Of a DNA stretch of 51,277 nt, positions 17,174 through 25,363 are shown piece after piece. A program made the position numbers and the translations under genes. How positions within the stretch are numbered: the stretch's first letter is position 1; the number at the start of each line of letters is the position of its first letter. Below the pieces are notes generated by a model. The model saw nothing but the letters and a program-made list of their open reading frames with translations, was not told the DNA's origin and ran no database searches. This DNA comes from JAKCDU01 sp035551615 (lineage in GTDB: Bacteria; Actinomycetota; Acidimicrobiia; Acidimicrobiales; Palsa-688), in contig DASZNC010000127.1 of NCBI GenBank assembly GCA_035551615.1, positions 1 through 51,277 on the forward strand, given 5' to 3'.

Positions 17174-18016
17174 CTACGCGTCCCGGCGGACCGGTGGTCC
17201 GGTTCGCTCCAGTGCGGCCCAGCCGCTGTCCCGGGCGTGCTCGGCGTCCTCCGCCGCCCGTCCCCCGCGGGCCCCGAAGAGGCGGTGCCGGACCAGGAGG
17301 TAGATGACGACAGCCAGATTGATCACCAGCGTCAGGATTTTCAGATAGGAGATGGTGCGGGTCAGCTCATAGACCTCGAACGGGACCAGGACGGCGGTTT
17401 CCACGAATGTCAGGTATTCGGCCCACCTCCGGGTCAGCCAGAGCCCGACCATCTCGATGGCGAGGAGCGCGGTGTACGCAGTCACGGCGGCACCGGTGAG
17501 GTACAGGCGGGTGGCGGACAGGGCGAACAGCTTGTTCAACTCGGAGACGATGCCGTGGTGGGTGTCGTTGACCGGCCCCCCGAGCCCACCTTGCAGGTCG
17601 GCGAGGATTCTCGTGTAGTCATGGTCCAGCGCCGACCGGTGCGAGGCGAAGATGAAGATGGCCACGGCCAGAGCGGCGAGTACCAGCACGTGCACCAACC
17701 GGTCGACGGCGATCAACCTGAGGACGTACCGATCGCGCAACGCCCGACCCCGCAGGGGTACCTCGATGTCGTTTCGATCCGGAGGAACTGGAGCGGTCGC
17801 CGCGGCCGGCTCCGCCAGAGGCAGCCAGGCATCGCAGCGCAGGCATCGATACCAGCGGAACCCCTGAGGATCGTTGCGCACGAAGACCTCGTCCTCGGCG
17901 CGGATGTTCCGGGCGTCGGTACCGACCAGCTCGTGCCCGTTGAGGCCGCAGGCGATGAGCTCGTAGCGGAGGCGGGGACGGAACCGCTTCGGCCGCTCGC
18001 TACCCGGAGGGGTCAC
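17174..18016 (-). CDS. DUF2127 family membrane protein with N-terminal Cys motif
   Basis: 280 aa. An N-terminal soluble part includes CGLNGHELVG and WYRCLRCDAWLPL, a CxxC plus Cys arrangement like a zinc ribbon. Four hydrophobic segments follow (LIAVDRLVHVLVLAALAVAIF, then LYLTGAAVTAYTALLAIEMV, WAEYLTFVETAVLVPFEVYEL and LKILTLVINLAVVIYLLV). The last three match DUF2127. Role unknown. Confidence 0.82.
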   Translation of the reverse strand: MTPPGSERPKRFRPRLRYELIACGLNGHELVGTDARNIRAEDEVFVRNDPQGFRWYRCLRCDAWLPLAEPAAATAPVPPDRNDIEVPLRGRALRDRYVLRLIAVDRLVHVLVLAALAVAIFIFASHRSALDHDYTRILADLQGGLGGPVNDTHHGIVSELNKLFALSATRLYLTGAAVTAYTALLAIEMVGLWLTRRWAEYLTFVETAVLVPFEVYELTRTISYLKILTLVINLAVVIYLLVRHRLFGARGGRAAEDAEHARDSGWAALERTGPPVRRDA

Positions 18017-18146
18017 AGCACCGCTGCTCGCTCATGAACCACCATCATCCAGGCATACCCGCCAACGGTCGCGGCGGAACCAACCCCGACCCGTGGTTCC
18101 ACTAGACAGTGACGGTTCGAATCAGGAGCGTAAGGGGCAGGTACAA

Positions 18147-19610
18147 ATGGCCGTCGAGGTTGAATCGAGGCAGCTGAAGGAGAACTCGGTAGGTGCCTTC
18201 GGCATCGTCGCCCAATCGGTCGGCGCCTCGTCCCCCGAGATCGCCGCCTCGGCGACCACCATCTCGGCCGTGCTCATCGCCGGAGCCGGGGCGCCGTCGT
18301 CGTTCCTCCTGGGCGGCATCGCCGTGGCCTGCCTGGCCGTCCTCATCGCCTACCTGTCCCGCCGGGTCGTGACCGCCGGCGGTCTGGCCGGGCTGGTCGA
18401 GGCCACCCTCGGTCAGCGCTTCGCCCTGGCCACTGGATGGGCCAGCCTGCTCGGTATCGGCCTGATCACAGGCGTGAACCTGATGCTCGGCGGACTGTTC
18501 TCCACGCTCTTCTTCAGCGAAGTGGCCCCCCACACCCAGTGGCTCTCCTCCAACTGGATCTGGTGGTCAGTGCTCATCGGAGTGGCCATCGTCGGTCTAT
18601 CGATCGCCGGTGTCCGGCCGTCGGTGGTCGTCCTGTTCTCCGTATCCGTTGTCGGCATCGCCTGCCTGACCATCCTGGCCATCGCCATCCTGGCCAACGG
18701 CGGAGCCCACGGGATCGCCTGGTCGACACTGATTCCGGGCCACGAGAAGACCGCGTCGCTGGACTCGACGCTGAGAGCCATCGGCGTCGTCGTCATCGGC
18801 TTCCAGGGCTTCGAAAGCGCCACGTCTCTCGGCGAGGAGACCGCCAACCCGCGCCGCACCATCCCGCGCGTCGTCGTGACCGTCGTCCTGATCGTCTGGG
18901 TGCTGCTGCTCCTGACCTCGTTGTCGCTCGTCACCGGATTCGGTACGTCAGAGGCCGGGATCACCCAGCTGACCACCCTGTCGGCACTGAGCTGGCTGGT
19001 CCTGGCTCAGCACTACCTGGCCGCCTGGTTCGGGCACATGATCATCGGCCTCCTGGCCATCTCCTGCTTCGCTTGCGGGCTGGGCCTCATGAACGAGATG
19101 TCTCGCATGTTCTGGTCCCTTTCGCGCGACGAGCTGCTCCCCCGCTCCCTCTCCCGCACCACCCGCCGTACCGGATCCCCCTGGGTCGCCGTCCTCATCC
19201 TCGCCGCCGTGGCCGCACTGGAGCTGCTGGGTGCGGCCATCTGGCAGGGAGCGAAGCCGCTCAATGTGCCCACTGCGGCCACGTGGGTCGCCGACGTGGC
19301 CGCCCCCGGATTGCTGATCGCGTACATGCTGGCCGCGGTCGGCGGTGCCCGCCTGGCCTTCCGGTACAAGGCGCCGATCGTCGTGCGGGTGCTGTGCCCG
19401 CTGGTGGTGGTCGTTGTCTTCGGAATCAGCCTCTATCACCAGTTCTCTCCGCTACCTCCCTGGCCGTACCGCCTGGCGCCGTTCATCGGACTGGGCCTGC
19501 TGGTGATCGGCGGGGTCGCCATGTACCTGGGCGCCCGCGCCGGCACCCCGGCCGCGAGCCCGCCGATCCCACCGACGGCTGACCGGTCGCCGTTGCCGGC
19601 CGCCGATTAG
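18147..19610 (+). CDS. APC superfamily amino-acid permease
   Basis: 487 aa with about 12 hydrophobic helices. The N-terminal helix region (GAFGIVAQSVGASSPEIAAS) and the FQGFESATSLGEETANPRRTIP loop are typical of APC amino-acid/polyamine transporters. The permease imports amino acids or amines by proton symport or exchange; the substrate is not predictable. ATG 18147 is chosen because GGGGCAGG precedes it; the longer ORF adds 18 residues with no signal. Expressed alone. Confidence 0.92.
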   Translation: MAVEVESRQLKENSVGAFGIVAQSVGASSPEIAASATTISAVLIAGAGAPSSFLLGGIAVACLAVLIAYLSRRVVTAGGLAGLVEATLGQRFALATGWASLLGIGLITGVNLMLGGLFSTLFFSEVAPHTQWLSSNWIWWSVLIGVAIVGLSIAGVRPSVVVLFSVSVVGIACLTILAIAILANGGAHGIAWSTLIPGHEKTASLDSTLRAIGVVVIGFQGFESATSLGEETANPRRTIPRVVVTVVLIVWVLLLLTSLSLVTGFGTSEAGITQLTTLSALSWLVLAQHYLAAWFGHMIIGLLAISCFACGLGLMNEMSRMFWSLSRDELLPRSLSRTTRRTGSPWVAVLILAAVAALELLGAAIWQGAKPLNVPTAATWVADVAAPGLLIAYMLAAVGGARLAFRYKAPIVVRVLCPLVVVVVFGISLYHQFSPLPPWPYRLAPFIGLGLLVIGGVAMYLGARAGTPAASPPIPPTADRSPLPAAD

Positions 19611-19667
19611 GCCGCGGCCGGGCCGCCGATCAACCCCTTACCTGCCGTCGAACACCACCGCTTCCGC

Positions 19668-20285
19668 CTACGCAATGGGAAAGTCGAAATAGCTCCCCGG
19701 AAAGGGCTCGTCGGCCAGTGAGTAGTGCCACCACTCGCATTCGTAGGCCACGAAACCGCTCCGCTCCATGATCGATCTGAGGCAGTCACGGTTGCGGGTG
19801 GCGACACCGGTGACGCCGACGGCGCCGACGGCGCCGTGGTGCGAGACCGGATCCATCAGGTCGTGCCCCCCGCCCATCGCCACCAGCTCACCGGTCGCCA
19901 GATCGAAGATGGTCAGGTCGACCGCGCTCCCCCGGCTGTGGCCCGACCGGGTCGCCACGTAGCCCCTTTCGAACATCTCCCCCTTGTCGATGTTCGGATA
20001 GTGCCGCGGTTTGGTGTGTCCGTCGTCGGGTCGCTCGGCCCACCGCAGGAAGCAGTCCACCGCCCGTTGCGGGCGGTAGCCGTCCCACAACAGCAGGCCG
20101 AAACCGTCGGATGCCGCCTCCCGTCCGGCCCGGGCCAGGGCCGCGCACAGGGCACCGGAACCGACGATGCGGTTGACGCCGTAGCCGTCGACCGGCCGGC
20201 CGGTGAAGTTGTCCCAGGTGGCGTACTTGGCATCCCAGCGCACTCCGGGCACGACCTCGTCCACGTACCGGAAATCCGGCCTCAC
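19668..20285 (-). CDS. vanX: D-alanyl-D-alanine dipeptidase VanX
   Basis: 205 aa (enterococcal VanX is 202). Zinc ligands His116 and Asp123 (SGHSRGSAVDLT) and His187, catalytic Glu184 (CEWWHYSL), and transition-state Arg71 (LLLWDGYRPQRA) are all present. The N-terminus GVRWDAKYATWDNFTG is nearly invariant in the family. The enzyme hydrolyses cytosolic D-Ala-D-Ala so that only D-Ala-D-Lac enters cell-wall precursors. GTG 20285 overlaps the vanA stop (GTGA), so translation is coupled. It is the last gene of the van operon. Confidence 0.97.
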   Translation of the reverse strand: MRPDFRYVDEVVPGVRWDAKYATWDNFTGRPVDGYGVNRIVGSGALCAALARAGREAASDGFGLLLWDGYRPQRAVDCFLRWAERPDDGHTKPRHYPNIDKGEMFERGYVATRSGHSRGSAVDLTIFDLATGELVAMGGGHDLMDPVSHHGAVGAVGVTGVATRNRDCLRSIMERSGFVAYECEWWHYSLADEPFPGSYFDFPIA

Positions 20286-21325
20286 CGCCGCTGGTCTCCT
20301 GTCATCGCCGCTGCCACCACCCGATCGAGCACCTCTGACAGGGGCAGTCCGGCCGCCTCCATCATTCTCGGGTACCGGCTGTACGAGGTCAGGCCGGGCA
20401 GGGTGTTGACCTCGTTCAGGACGATCTGGCCGTCGGCCCGGAGGAAGTGGTCCACCCGGGCCAGCCCCCGGCAACCCAGGGCCCGGTAGACCGTCTTGGC
20501 CGTTTCCTGCACCCGTCGCCGCTCCTCCGGTGCGATGTCGGCCGGCACGACCGGCGTCGAGTTCTCCGAGCCGAGCTCGGGCGAATCCTCCTGATGGATA
20601 CGGAAGAACCCGTGGGAGAGGGCGATCCGATCCACCTCGCCGGTGATCAGCTCCGGGCCGTTACCCAGCACCGCGCAGCCGACCTCGAGCCCGGCAACCG
20701 CCTCTTCGATCAGGACCTTCGGGTCGTACCGGCGGGCCGTGGCCACCGCCTCATCCAGATCCTCGGCCCGGTCGACCCTGCTCACCCCGAACGACGAACC
20801 CGAGCGGGCCGGCTTCACAAATGCCGGGTAGGAGAGGTCCCCGGTGTCGATCGGCCCTGTGCCCGTGAGGACCCGGAACCTCGGTGTGGCCACACCGGCG
20901 TGGCCGGCAACGATGTAGGCGAGGGACTTGTCCATGCACAGAGCCGAACTCTGGATGTCACAGCCGGCGTAGGGAATCCCGGACAACTCCAGCAGGCCCT
21001 GGATGGCCCCGTCTTCACCGAGACGGCCGTGCAGGACAGGTAGCACGATATCGACTCCTACGGTCCGGTACCGACTCCCGTCGAGCAGCAGCAAGCCGGG
21101 GCGACCTCGATCCGGCGACACGAACACGGTGGGTAACCGATCGTCGTCGAGGTCGTCGTCCGGACTCCCGCACCGCCGCCACTCACCGCATCTCGTGATC
21201 CCGATGTACAAGGGTTCGTACCGAACCGGGTCGAGGTTCTCGGCTACCTCCCGGGCCGATTTCACAGAGATGGGGTGCTCCTCGGAGCATCCGCCGAAGA
21301 TCACGGCGATCCGCAACCTAGCCAC
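20282..21325 (-). CDS. vanA: D-alanine--D-lactate ligase VanA type
   Basis: 347 aa ATP-grasp ligase. His244 in FRIHQED occupies the omega-loop position where D-Ala-D-Ala ligases have Tyr, which is the hallmark of the D-lactate-preferring VanA/B class. Other VanA-like stretches are FGGCSEEH, VKPARSGSSFG, EVGCAVLGN and NEVNTLPGLTSYSRYPRMM. GTG 21325 has AGGAGG nine bases upstream and overlaps the vanH stop; ATG 21343 is less likely. It makes the depsipeptide that vancomycin binds poorly. vanH precedes it and vanX follows, both overlapping. Confidence 0.97.
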   Translation of the reverse strand: MARLRIAVIFGGCSEEHPISVKSAREVAENLDPVRYEPLYIGITRCGEWRRCGSPDDDLDDDRLPTVFVSPDRGRPGLLLLDGSRYRTVGVDIVLPVLHGRLGEDGAIQGLLELSGIPYAGCDIQSSALCMDKSLAYIVAGHAGVATPRFRVLTGTGPIDTGDLSYPAFVKPARSGSSFGVSRVDRAEDLDEAVATARRYDPKVLIEEAVAGLEVGCAVLGNGPELITGEVDRIALSHGFFRIHQEDSPELGSENSTPVVPADIAPEERRRVQETAKTVYRALGCRGLARVDHFLRADGQIVLNEVNTLPGLTSYSRYPRMMEAAGLPLSEVLDRVVAAAMTGDQRR

Positions 21326-22346
21326 GGTGGCGCCCCTCCTCATAGGCCGAGCAGTTGGCCAGGCTGCCGGCGACCATGTCGCTCAACGACCGGTCCGTGT
21401 AGTAGGCCGTGTGCGGCGTTATGACCACGTCGGGCCGGGCCTGGAGCTGCAGGAGATTCTGGTTCGGCACCGGGCCGTTGCGACAGTCGGTGTAGAAGAT
21501 CCCGTCCTCGCCTTCGACGACGTCGAGAGCGGCACCGGCCAACCGGCCTGTCTCCAGGGAGGACAGCAGGGCGGACGTGTCCACGATGCCGCCGCGAGCC
21601 GTGTTGACCAGGATGGCGCCCGGTTTCATCAAGCCGATGCGCCGGCGGTCCAGCAGGTGATGCGACCCCTCGTCGAGCGGCACGTGGAGGGTCACCACGT
21701 CGCTCATCCCGACTAGTTCGTCGAGCGGCACGTATTCCGCATCAGTCCGGGGACGCGGGTCGTATGCCACTGTCCTGGCGCCGAAGCCGTGGAGGCGGAT
21801 CATGACGGCGGTCCCGATACGGCCGGTGCCGACGATGCCGACGGTCAGGTCCCGCAGCTCACGGCCACGCCGGTCGGGCAAGCCGTAGTCATGGCCATCG
21901 ACCCGTTGCACGATCGATCGGGCGTTCCTCACCGCCATCAGGATCAGCATCAGCGTGAAGTCGGCCACGCTGTCGGGCGAGTAGGCGACGTTCTCGACGG
22001 TGATCCCGAGGCTCCTGGCGTACCGGAGGTCGATGTGGTTGTAACCGACGCTCCGGGTGGAGATGTATTTCACCCCGATCTGGCTGAGCGCCAGGAGCGT
22101 GTAGTTACGGACCGGTGTCCGGTGGCCGATGCTGATGCACCGGTTGCCCACCGCGAGGTCGACGTTGGCCTCCGTCACGCCTGCCTCGGTGATGATCGGC
22201 GCCAGCCCGTAGGAGGAGGCGAGGCGCAGGACAAGGGTGGCCTCGTCCGCCTGGCATCCGTAGATCGTGACCCCGACGGGGCGGGGCGGCGCCGGCCTCG
22301 GCGGGTGGCGGACGGGTTCGATTCGGGCGGGCCCGCAATAGGTCAC
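21318..22346 (-). CDS. vanH: D-lactate dehydrogenase VanH
   Basis: 342 aa. A D-2-hydroxyacid dehydrogenase with the NAD-binding GIVGTGRIGTAV, catalytic Arg in NTARGGIVD, Glu in the ALDVVEGEDGIFY region and catalytic His in ITPHTAYYT. VanH-type signatures include GHRTPVRNYTLLALSQIGV and VENVAYSPDSVADFTLMLI. It reduces pyruvate to D-lactate for VanA. GTG 22346 is the only workable start. It is preceded directly by a hairpin (22347-22371) that contains the only SD-like purines. Confidence 0.96.
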   Translation of the reverse strand: MTYCGPARIEPVRHPPRPAPPRPVGVTIYGCQADEATLVLRLASSYGLAPIITEAGVTEANVDLAVGNRCISIGHRTPVRNYTLLALSQIGVKYISTRSVGYNHIDLRYARSLGITVENVAYSPDSVADFTLMLILMAVRNARSIVQRVDGHDYGLPDRRGRELRDLTVGIVGTGRIGTAVMIRLHGFGARTVAYDPRPRTDAEYVPLDELVGMSDVVTLHVPLDEGSHHLLDRRRIGLMKPGAILVNTARGGIVDTSALLSSLETGRLAGAALDVVEGEDGIFYTDCRNGPVPNQNLLQLQARPDVVITPHTAYYTDRSLSDMVAGSLANCSAYEEGRHRG

Positions 22347-22371
22347 CCGCCCAGTGAAAACCTCTGGGCGG
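22347..22371 (-). promoter_or_regulatory. hairpin abutting the vanH start codon
   Basis: Perfect 8-bp arms CCGCCCAG and CTGGGCGG around a 9-base loop, ending at the base before GTG 22346. On the vanH mRNA the 3' arm contains the GGGCGG that would serve as ribosome binding site. Confidence 0.5.
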
Positions 22372-22427
22372 TGCCGGCCCGTATCGGATTTTCGATATGC
22401 CGGCGATAAGCCGGCCGTCCTGGTTGA

Positions 22428-23318
22428 TCAGGTCCCGTACGTCACTGCGACCTCCGGCGAGACCACCGCCGGGCCGCCCGCATCGACCCACCGACCGGAC
22501 CCGCTCGTCCACCGCCACGAGCCGAACGTCACCGTTTCCAGGTGGTAGGCCCAGGCGTGGCCGACCGCCCACGACGCCACCTCCCAGCCCGTCTTCTGGT
22601 TGGTGACCGGTCCTGCCAGGAGGTCGGACCCCATCTCCTGAGCGGCCGCCGCAGCCAGAGCGGACGGGGCGGGACGGGCACCTTCGAAACCGGCCAGGAG
22701 ACAGGTGAAGCCGGCGGGCGTCTCGCCCGTCAACGCCGCAGCCAGGGCGCGGGCCTCGTCCTCATAAGTCGCGTAGGCCAGGGGGGCGGCACTGTGCTGC
22801 ACCGTCTGGGCCGCCTCGGTGACCGCCATCGTCTGCCAGCCCGGAATCCGCTCGAGGTGCTGGTAGAAGGCGGTGGCCGCGTACACCGGGTCCTGGACCT
22901 GGGCCGAGGTCCCCCATCCTTCCGAGGGTCGTTGCTGGAAGAGCCCGAGCGAGTCCCGGTCCCCGTACGTCAGATTGACCAGTCTGGACTCCTGCAGGGC
23001 GGTCGCCAGACCGATCGTGACGGCATGGTCCGGAAGCCTCAGTTTGAACGCCACCGCTGCGATGATGGACGCATTCTGGGCCTGATCGGCCGTCAGCGCG
23101 AACTGACCCGGCGCCGACAGACCGGCGACCTGGCATCCGACCGGGGCGCTGACCGACTTGCGCCCGATGGCCCGCACGATCAAGACGCCGCCCGTGATCG
23201 CGCCGGCCAGGATGACCACCAGCACGAAGAGCCGCCTCCGGGCCCGGCGCCGCCGGGCCCGCCGCGAGCGGGTGGCCACCGGACGACTGTTCGCCCGGGT
23301 CAGCGAGGCGTTCGACAT
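22428..23318 (-). CDS. membrane-anchored lytic-transglycosylase-like protein in the van cluster
   Basis: 296 aa. A very basic N-terminus (RRARRRRARRR) and one membrane helix (residues ~30-50) place the rest outside the cell. The core TIGLATALQESRLVNLTYGD followed by DSLGLFQQRPSEGWG has the lysozyme-like transglycosylase layout with Glu in ALQES. Related actinobacterial proteins are often misnamed heavy-metal transporters. It sits between vanS and vanH on the same strand where Streptomyces clusters carry vanJ/vanK, suggesting a wall-remodelling role. Activity is inferred. Confidence 0.8.
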   Translation of the reverse strand: MSNASLTRANSRPVATRSRRARRRRARRRLFVLVVILAGAITGGVLIVRAIGRKSVSAPVGCQVAGLSAPGQFALTADQAQNASIIAAVAFKLRLPDHAVTIGLATALQESRLVNLTYGDRDSLGLFQQRPSEGWGTSAQVQDPVYAATAFYQHLERIPGWQTMAVTEAAQTVQHSAAPLAYATYEDEARALAAALTGETPAGFTCLLAGFEGARPAPSALAAAAAQEMGSDLLAGPVTNQKTGWEVASWAVGHAWAYHLETVTFGSWRWTSGSGRWVDAGGPAVVSPEVAVTYGT

Positions 23319-23352
23319 GACGGTGGATCAGGACTCAGATGTGGGGCAGGGG

Positions 23353-23412
23353 TCACAGGTCGGAGGGGTCGTGGGGTGCGGCAGCCGACGGTAACCCACC
23401 GAGGTTCGCCAT
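23353..23412 (-). CDS. candidate 19-residue ORF between vanS and the transglycosylase-like gene
   Basis: ATG 23412 to TGA 23355-23353 encodes MANLGGLPSAAAPHDPSDL. CAGGAGTG lies about nine bases upstream, a good ribosome-binding site. It fills most of the 113-bp gap. It could be a leader peptide or chance. Confidence 0.25.
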   Translation of the reverse strand: MANLGGLPSAAAPHDPSDL

Positions 23413-23431
23413 CTGGGGTCACTCCTGGCCC

Positions 23432-24541
23432 TCAGCCGGGTGCAACGGCCGGTCCCGCCGGTAGTTCCACCCTGGCGCGCAGGCCACCGGCCGGGCGGGG
23501 CGAGAGGGTGAGGGCGCCGCCGTGAGCGTCGACGATGCTCTTCACGATGGCCAGCCCGAGACCGACGCCGGCATGATCGGTGTGAATCCGTTGACGGCCC
23601 CGGAGGAACGGTTCGATCAGCCGGGCGACGGTCTGCTCCGTGAGGATGGCACCGGTGTTCTCGACGGTGAGGACGACCGTCCTGGCGTCCACGCGTGTCG
23701 CCACCCACACCTGGCCCTGCTCCGGCACGTTGTGCACGATGGCGTTGTGCACCAGGTTCGTGGTCAGTTGCAGTATCAGGGCTTCCGAGCCGACCGTAGG
23801 AGCGACGTCGCCCGTGTTCTCGATCGTCACACCGTGTTTCTCGGCGAGTGGCAGGAGAGTCTCGGTGGCTTCCTCGGCCATCAGGGACAGATCGACCCGC
23901 TCTCTGCTGAACGACTGCTGTTCGGCCCGGCTGAGGACGAGCAGGGCCTCGGTCAGGTCGATCGCCCGGCCGTTGACGACCTGGAGCCGGTCGACCAGTT
24001 GGTTGGTGTCGTAGGTCGGGTCGTGGCGGGCCACGTCGAGCAGGGTCTGGGTGATGGCGAGAGGGGTGCGCAACTCGTGGGATGCGTTCGCCGCGAACCT
24101 CTGCTGCTCGGCTATGTGAGCCTCCAGGCGACCCAGCATGACGTCGAAGGCATCGGCCAGCTCACGGAATTCGTCCTGGCGGCCCCGCAGGCTGATCCGG
24201 GGGGACAACGAACCGGTCGCCGCCATGCGGGTGGCGTCGGTGATACGGCTCAGCGGCGCCAGCATCCGGCCGGCGAGGAACCAGCCGCCGACCAGGCCGA
24301 ATACCAGCAGGAGGGCCATCACGACGGCCGCCGCCGGGGCGAACTCCCGCAGCAACGTGAACCGCCCGGGCGAGTAGAACTGCGGCCCCTGCCCGTGATC
24401 GATGATGGTCGCGTACCGGGGCACGTTGCGCAGCAGGAACACCCATACGGCGCCGAGTATCAGGACGCCGGCGACAACGACCGACCCGGCGTAGCTGATC
24501 GTGAGCTTCAGCCGGACGCTCCAACCGGGGGATCTATCCAC
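23432..24541 (-). CDS. vanS: sensor histidine kinase VanS
   Basis: 369 aa. Two membrane helices (~18-38 and ~68-90) flank a short ~30-residue external segment, as in actinomycete VanS. A HAMP domain follows, then the phospho-acceptor His155 in ASHELRTPLAI, an N-box LTTNLVHNAIVHN and a G-box in AGVGLGLAIV. GTG 24541 overlaps the vanR stop by 8 bp and gives the VDRSPGWSVRLKLTISYAG start. It phosphorylates VanR in response to a glycopeptide or wall damage. Confidence 0.95.
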   Translation of the reverse strand: MDRSPGWSVRLKLTISYAGSVVVAGVLILGAVWVFLLRNVPRYATIIDHGQGPQFYSPGRFTLLREFAPAAAVVMALLLVFGLVGGWFLAGRMLAPLSRITDATRMAATGSLSPRISLRGRQDEFRELADAFDVMLGRLEAHIAEQQRFAANASHELRTPLAITQTLLDVARHDPTYDTNQLVDRLQVVNGRAIDLTEALLVLSRAEQQSFSRERVDLSLMAEEATETLLPLAEKHGVTIENTGDVAPTVGSEALILQLTTNLVHNAIVHNVPEQGQVWVATRVDARTVVLTVENTGAILTEQTVARLIEPFLRGRQRIHTDHAGVGLGLAIVKSIVDAHGGALTLSPRPAGGLRARVELPAGPAVAPG

Positions 24542-25223
24542 CGTCCTGTCCGGTATTCTCGGGCAAGGCACATATCCGGTACCCGACGCCGGCGACGGTG
24601 GCGATGATCCACGGTTCGCCCAGTCGCTTCCGCAACGCCGAGACCGTGATGCGCACCGCATTGGTAAAAGGATCGGCGTTCTCGTCCCAGGCCCGCGCCA
24701 ACAGTTCCTCGGCACTGACCACGCCACCTTCGGCCCCCATCAGCACCTCGAGTACAGCGAACTGCTTGCGGGTGAGCGCCACGTACCGGCCGTCCCGGAA
24801 CACCTCGCGGCGGAACGGGTCCAACCGTACGCCGGCGATCTCCCGGACCGGGGGCCGGGTGTGACCGCGTCGCCGGTCCAGGGCCCGGAGACGCATCACC
24901 AGCTCCTGCAGCTCGAACGGCTTCGTGAGGTAGTCATCCGCGCCCAGCTCGAACCCCGAGGCCTTGTCGTCGAGCCGGTGGGCCGCCGTGAGCATCAGAA
25001 TGGGCGTGCCGCTCCCGGATGCGACGACGTGCCGAGCGATGTCGTCGCCTGTCGGTCCCGGAATGTCCCGGTCCAGCACGGCGATGTCGTACTCGTTCAA
25101 GGTCAGCAGCCGCAGTGCTGTGTCACCGTCGCCGGCGATGTCGGAGGCGATCGCCTGCAGCCGCAGGCCGTCGCGGATCGCTTCCGCCATGTAGGGCTCG
25201 TCCTCGACGATCAGAACACGCAT
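24534..25223 (-). CDS. vanR: OmpR-family response regulator VanR
   Basis: 229 aa. The receiver domain has acidic pocket EDE, phospho-acceptor Asp51 (IAVLDRDIPGPTGDD) and Lys in YLTKPFEL. The C-terminal winged helix has the VanR-like run DENADPFTNAVRITV followed by SALRKRLG. The start is MRVLIVEDEPY at 25223; the longer ORF adds 35 unlikely residues. It is the first gene of the van unit and divergent from the APH-like gene across 140 bp, where the promoter should lie. Confidence 0.96.
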   Translation of the reverse strand: MRVLIVEDEPYMAEAIRDGLRLQAIASDIAGDGDTALRLLTLNEYDIAVLDRDIPGPTGDDIARHVVASGSGTPILMLTAAHRLDDKASGFELGADDYLTKPFELQELVMRLRALDRRRGHTRPPVREIAGVRLDPFRREVFRDGRYVALTRKQFAVLEVLMGAEGGVVSAEELLARAWDENADPFTNAVRITVSALRKRLGEPWIIATVAGVGYRICALPENTGQDGG

Positions 25224-25363
25224 TCCGACGATGCTTTCAGCCGGCGCATATCGGCGGCGTATGGAAAATCCCGTGCCCGCCCGCCGTCGGGGGCACCGTC
25301 GACTCCGGTCATGGCCCCAGCGAACCACACGGGCGGGGCCGGGAGGCGTGCGATACTCCCGAC
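25224..25363. promoter_or_regulatory. divergent vanR / kinase-like promoter region
   Basis: 140 bp between the vanR start (minus) and the phosphotransferase start (plus). It must hold the vanR promoter. I see no convincing direct or inverted repeat of a VanR site by eye. Confidence 0.4.
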
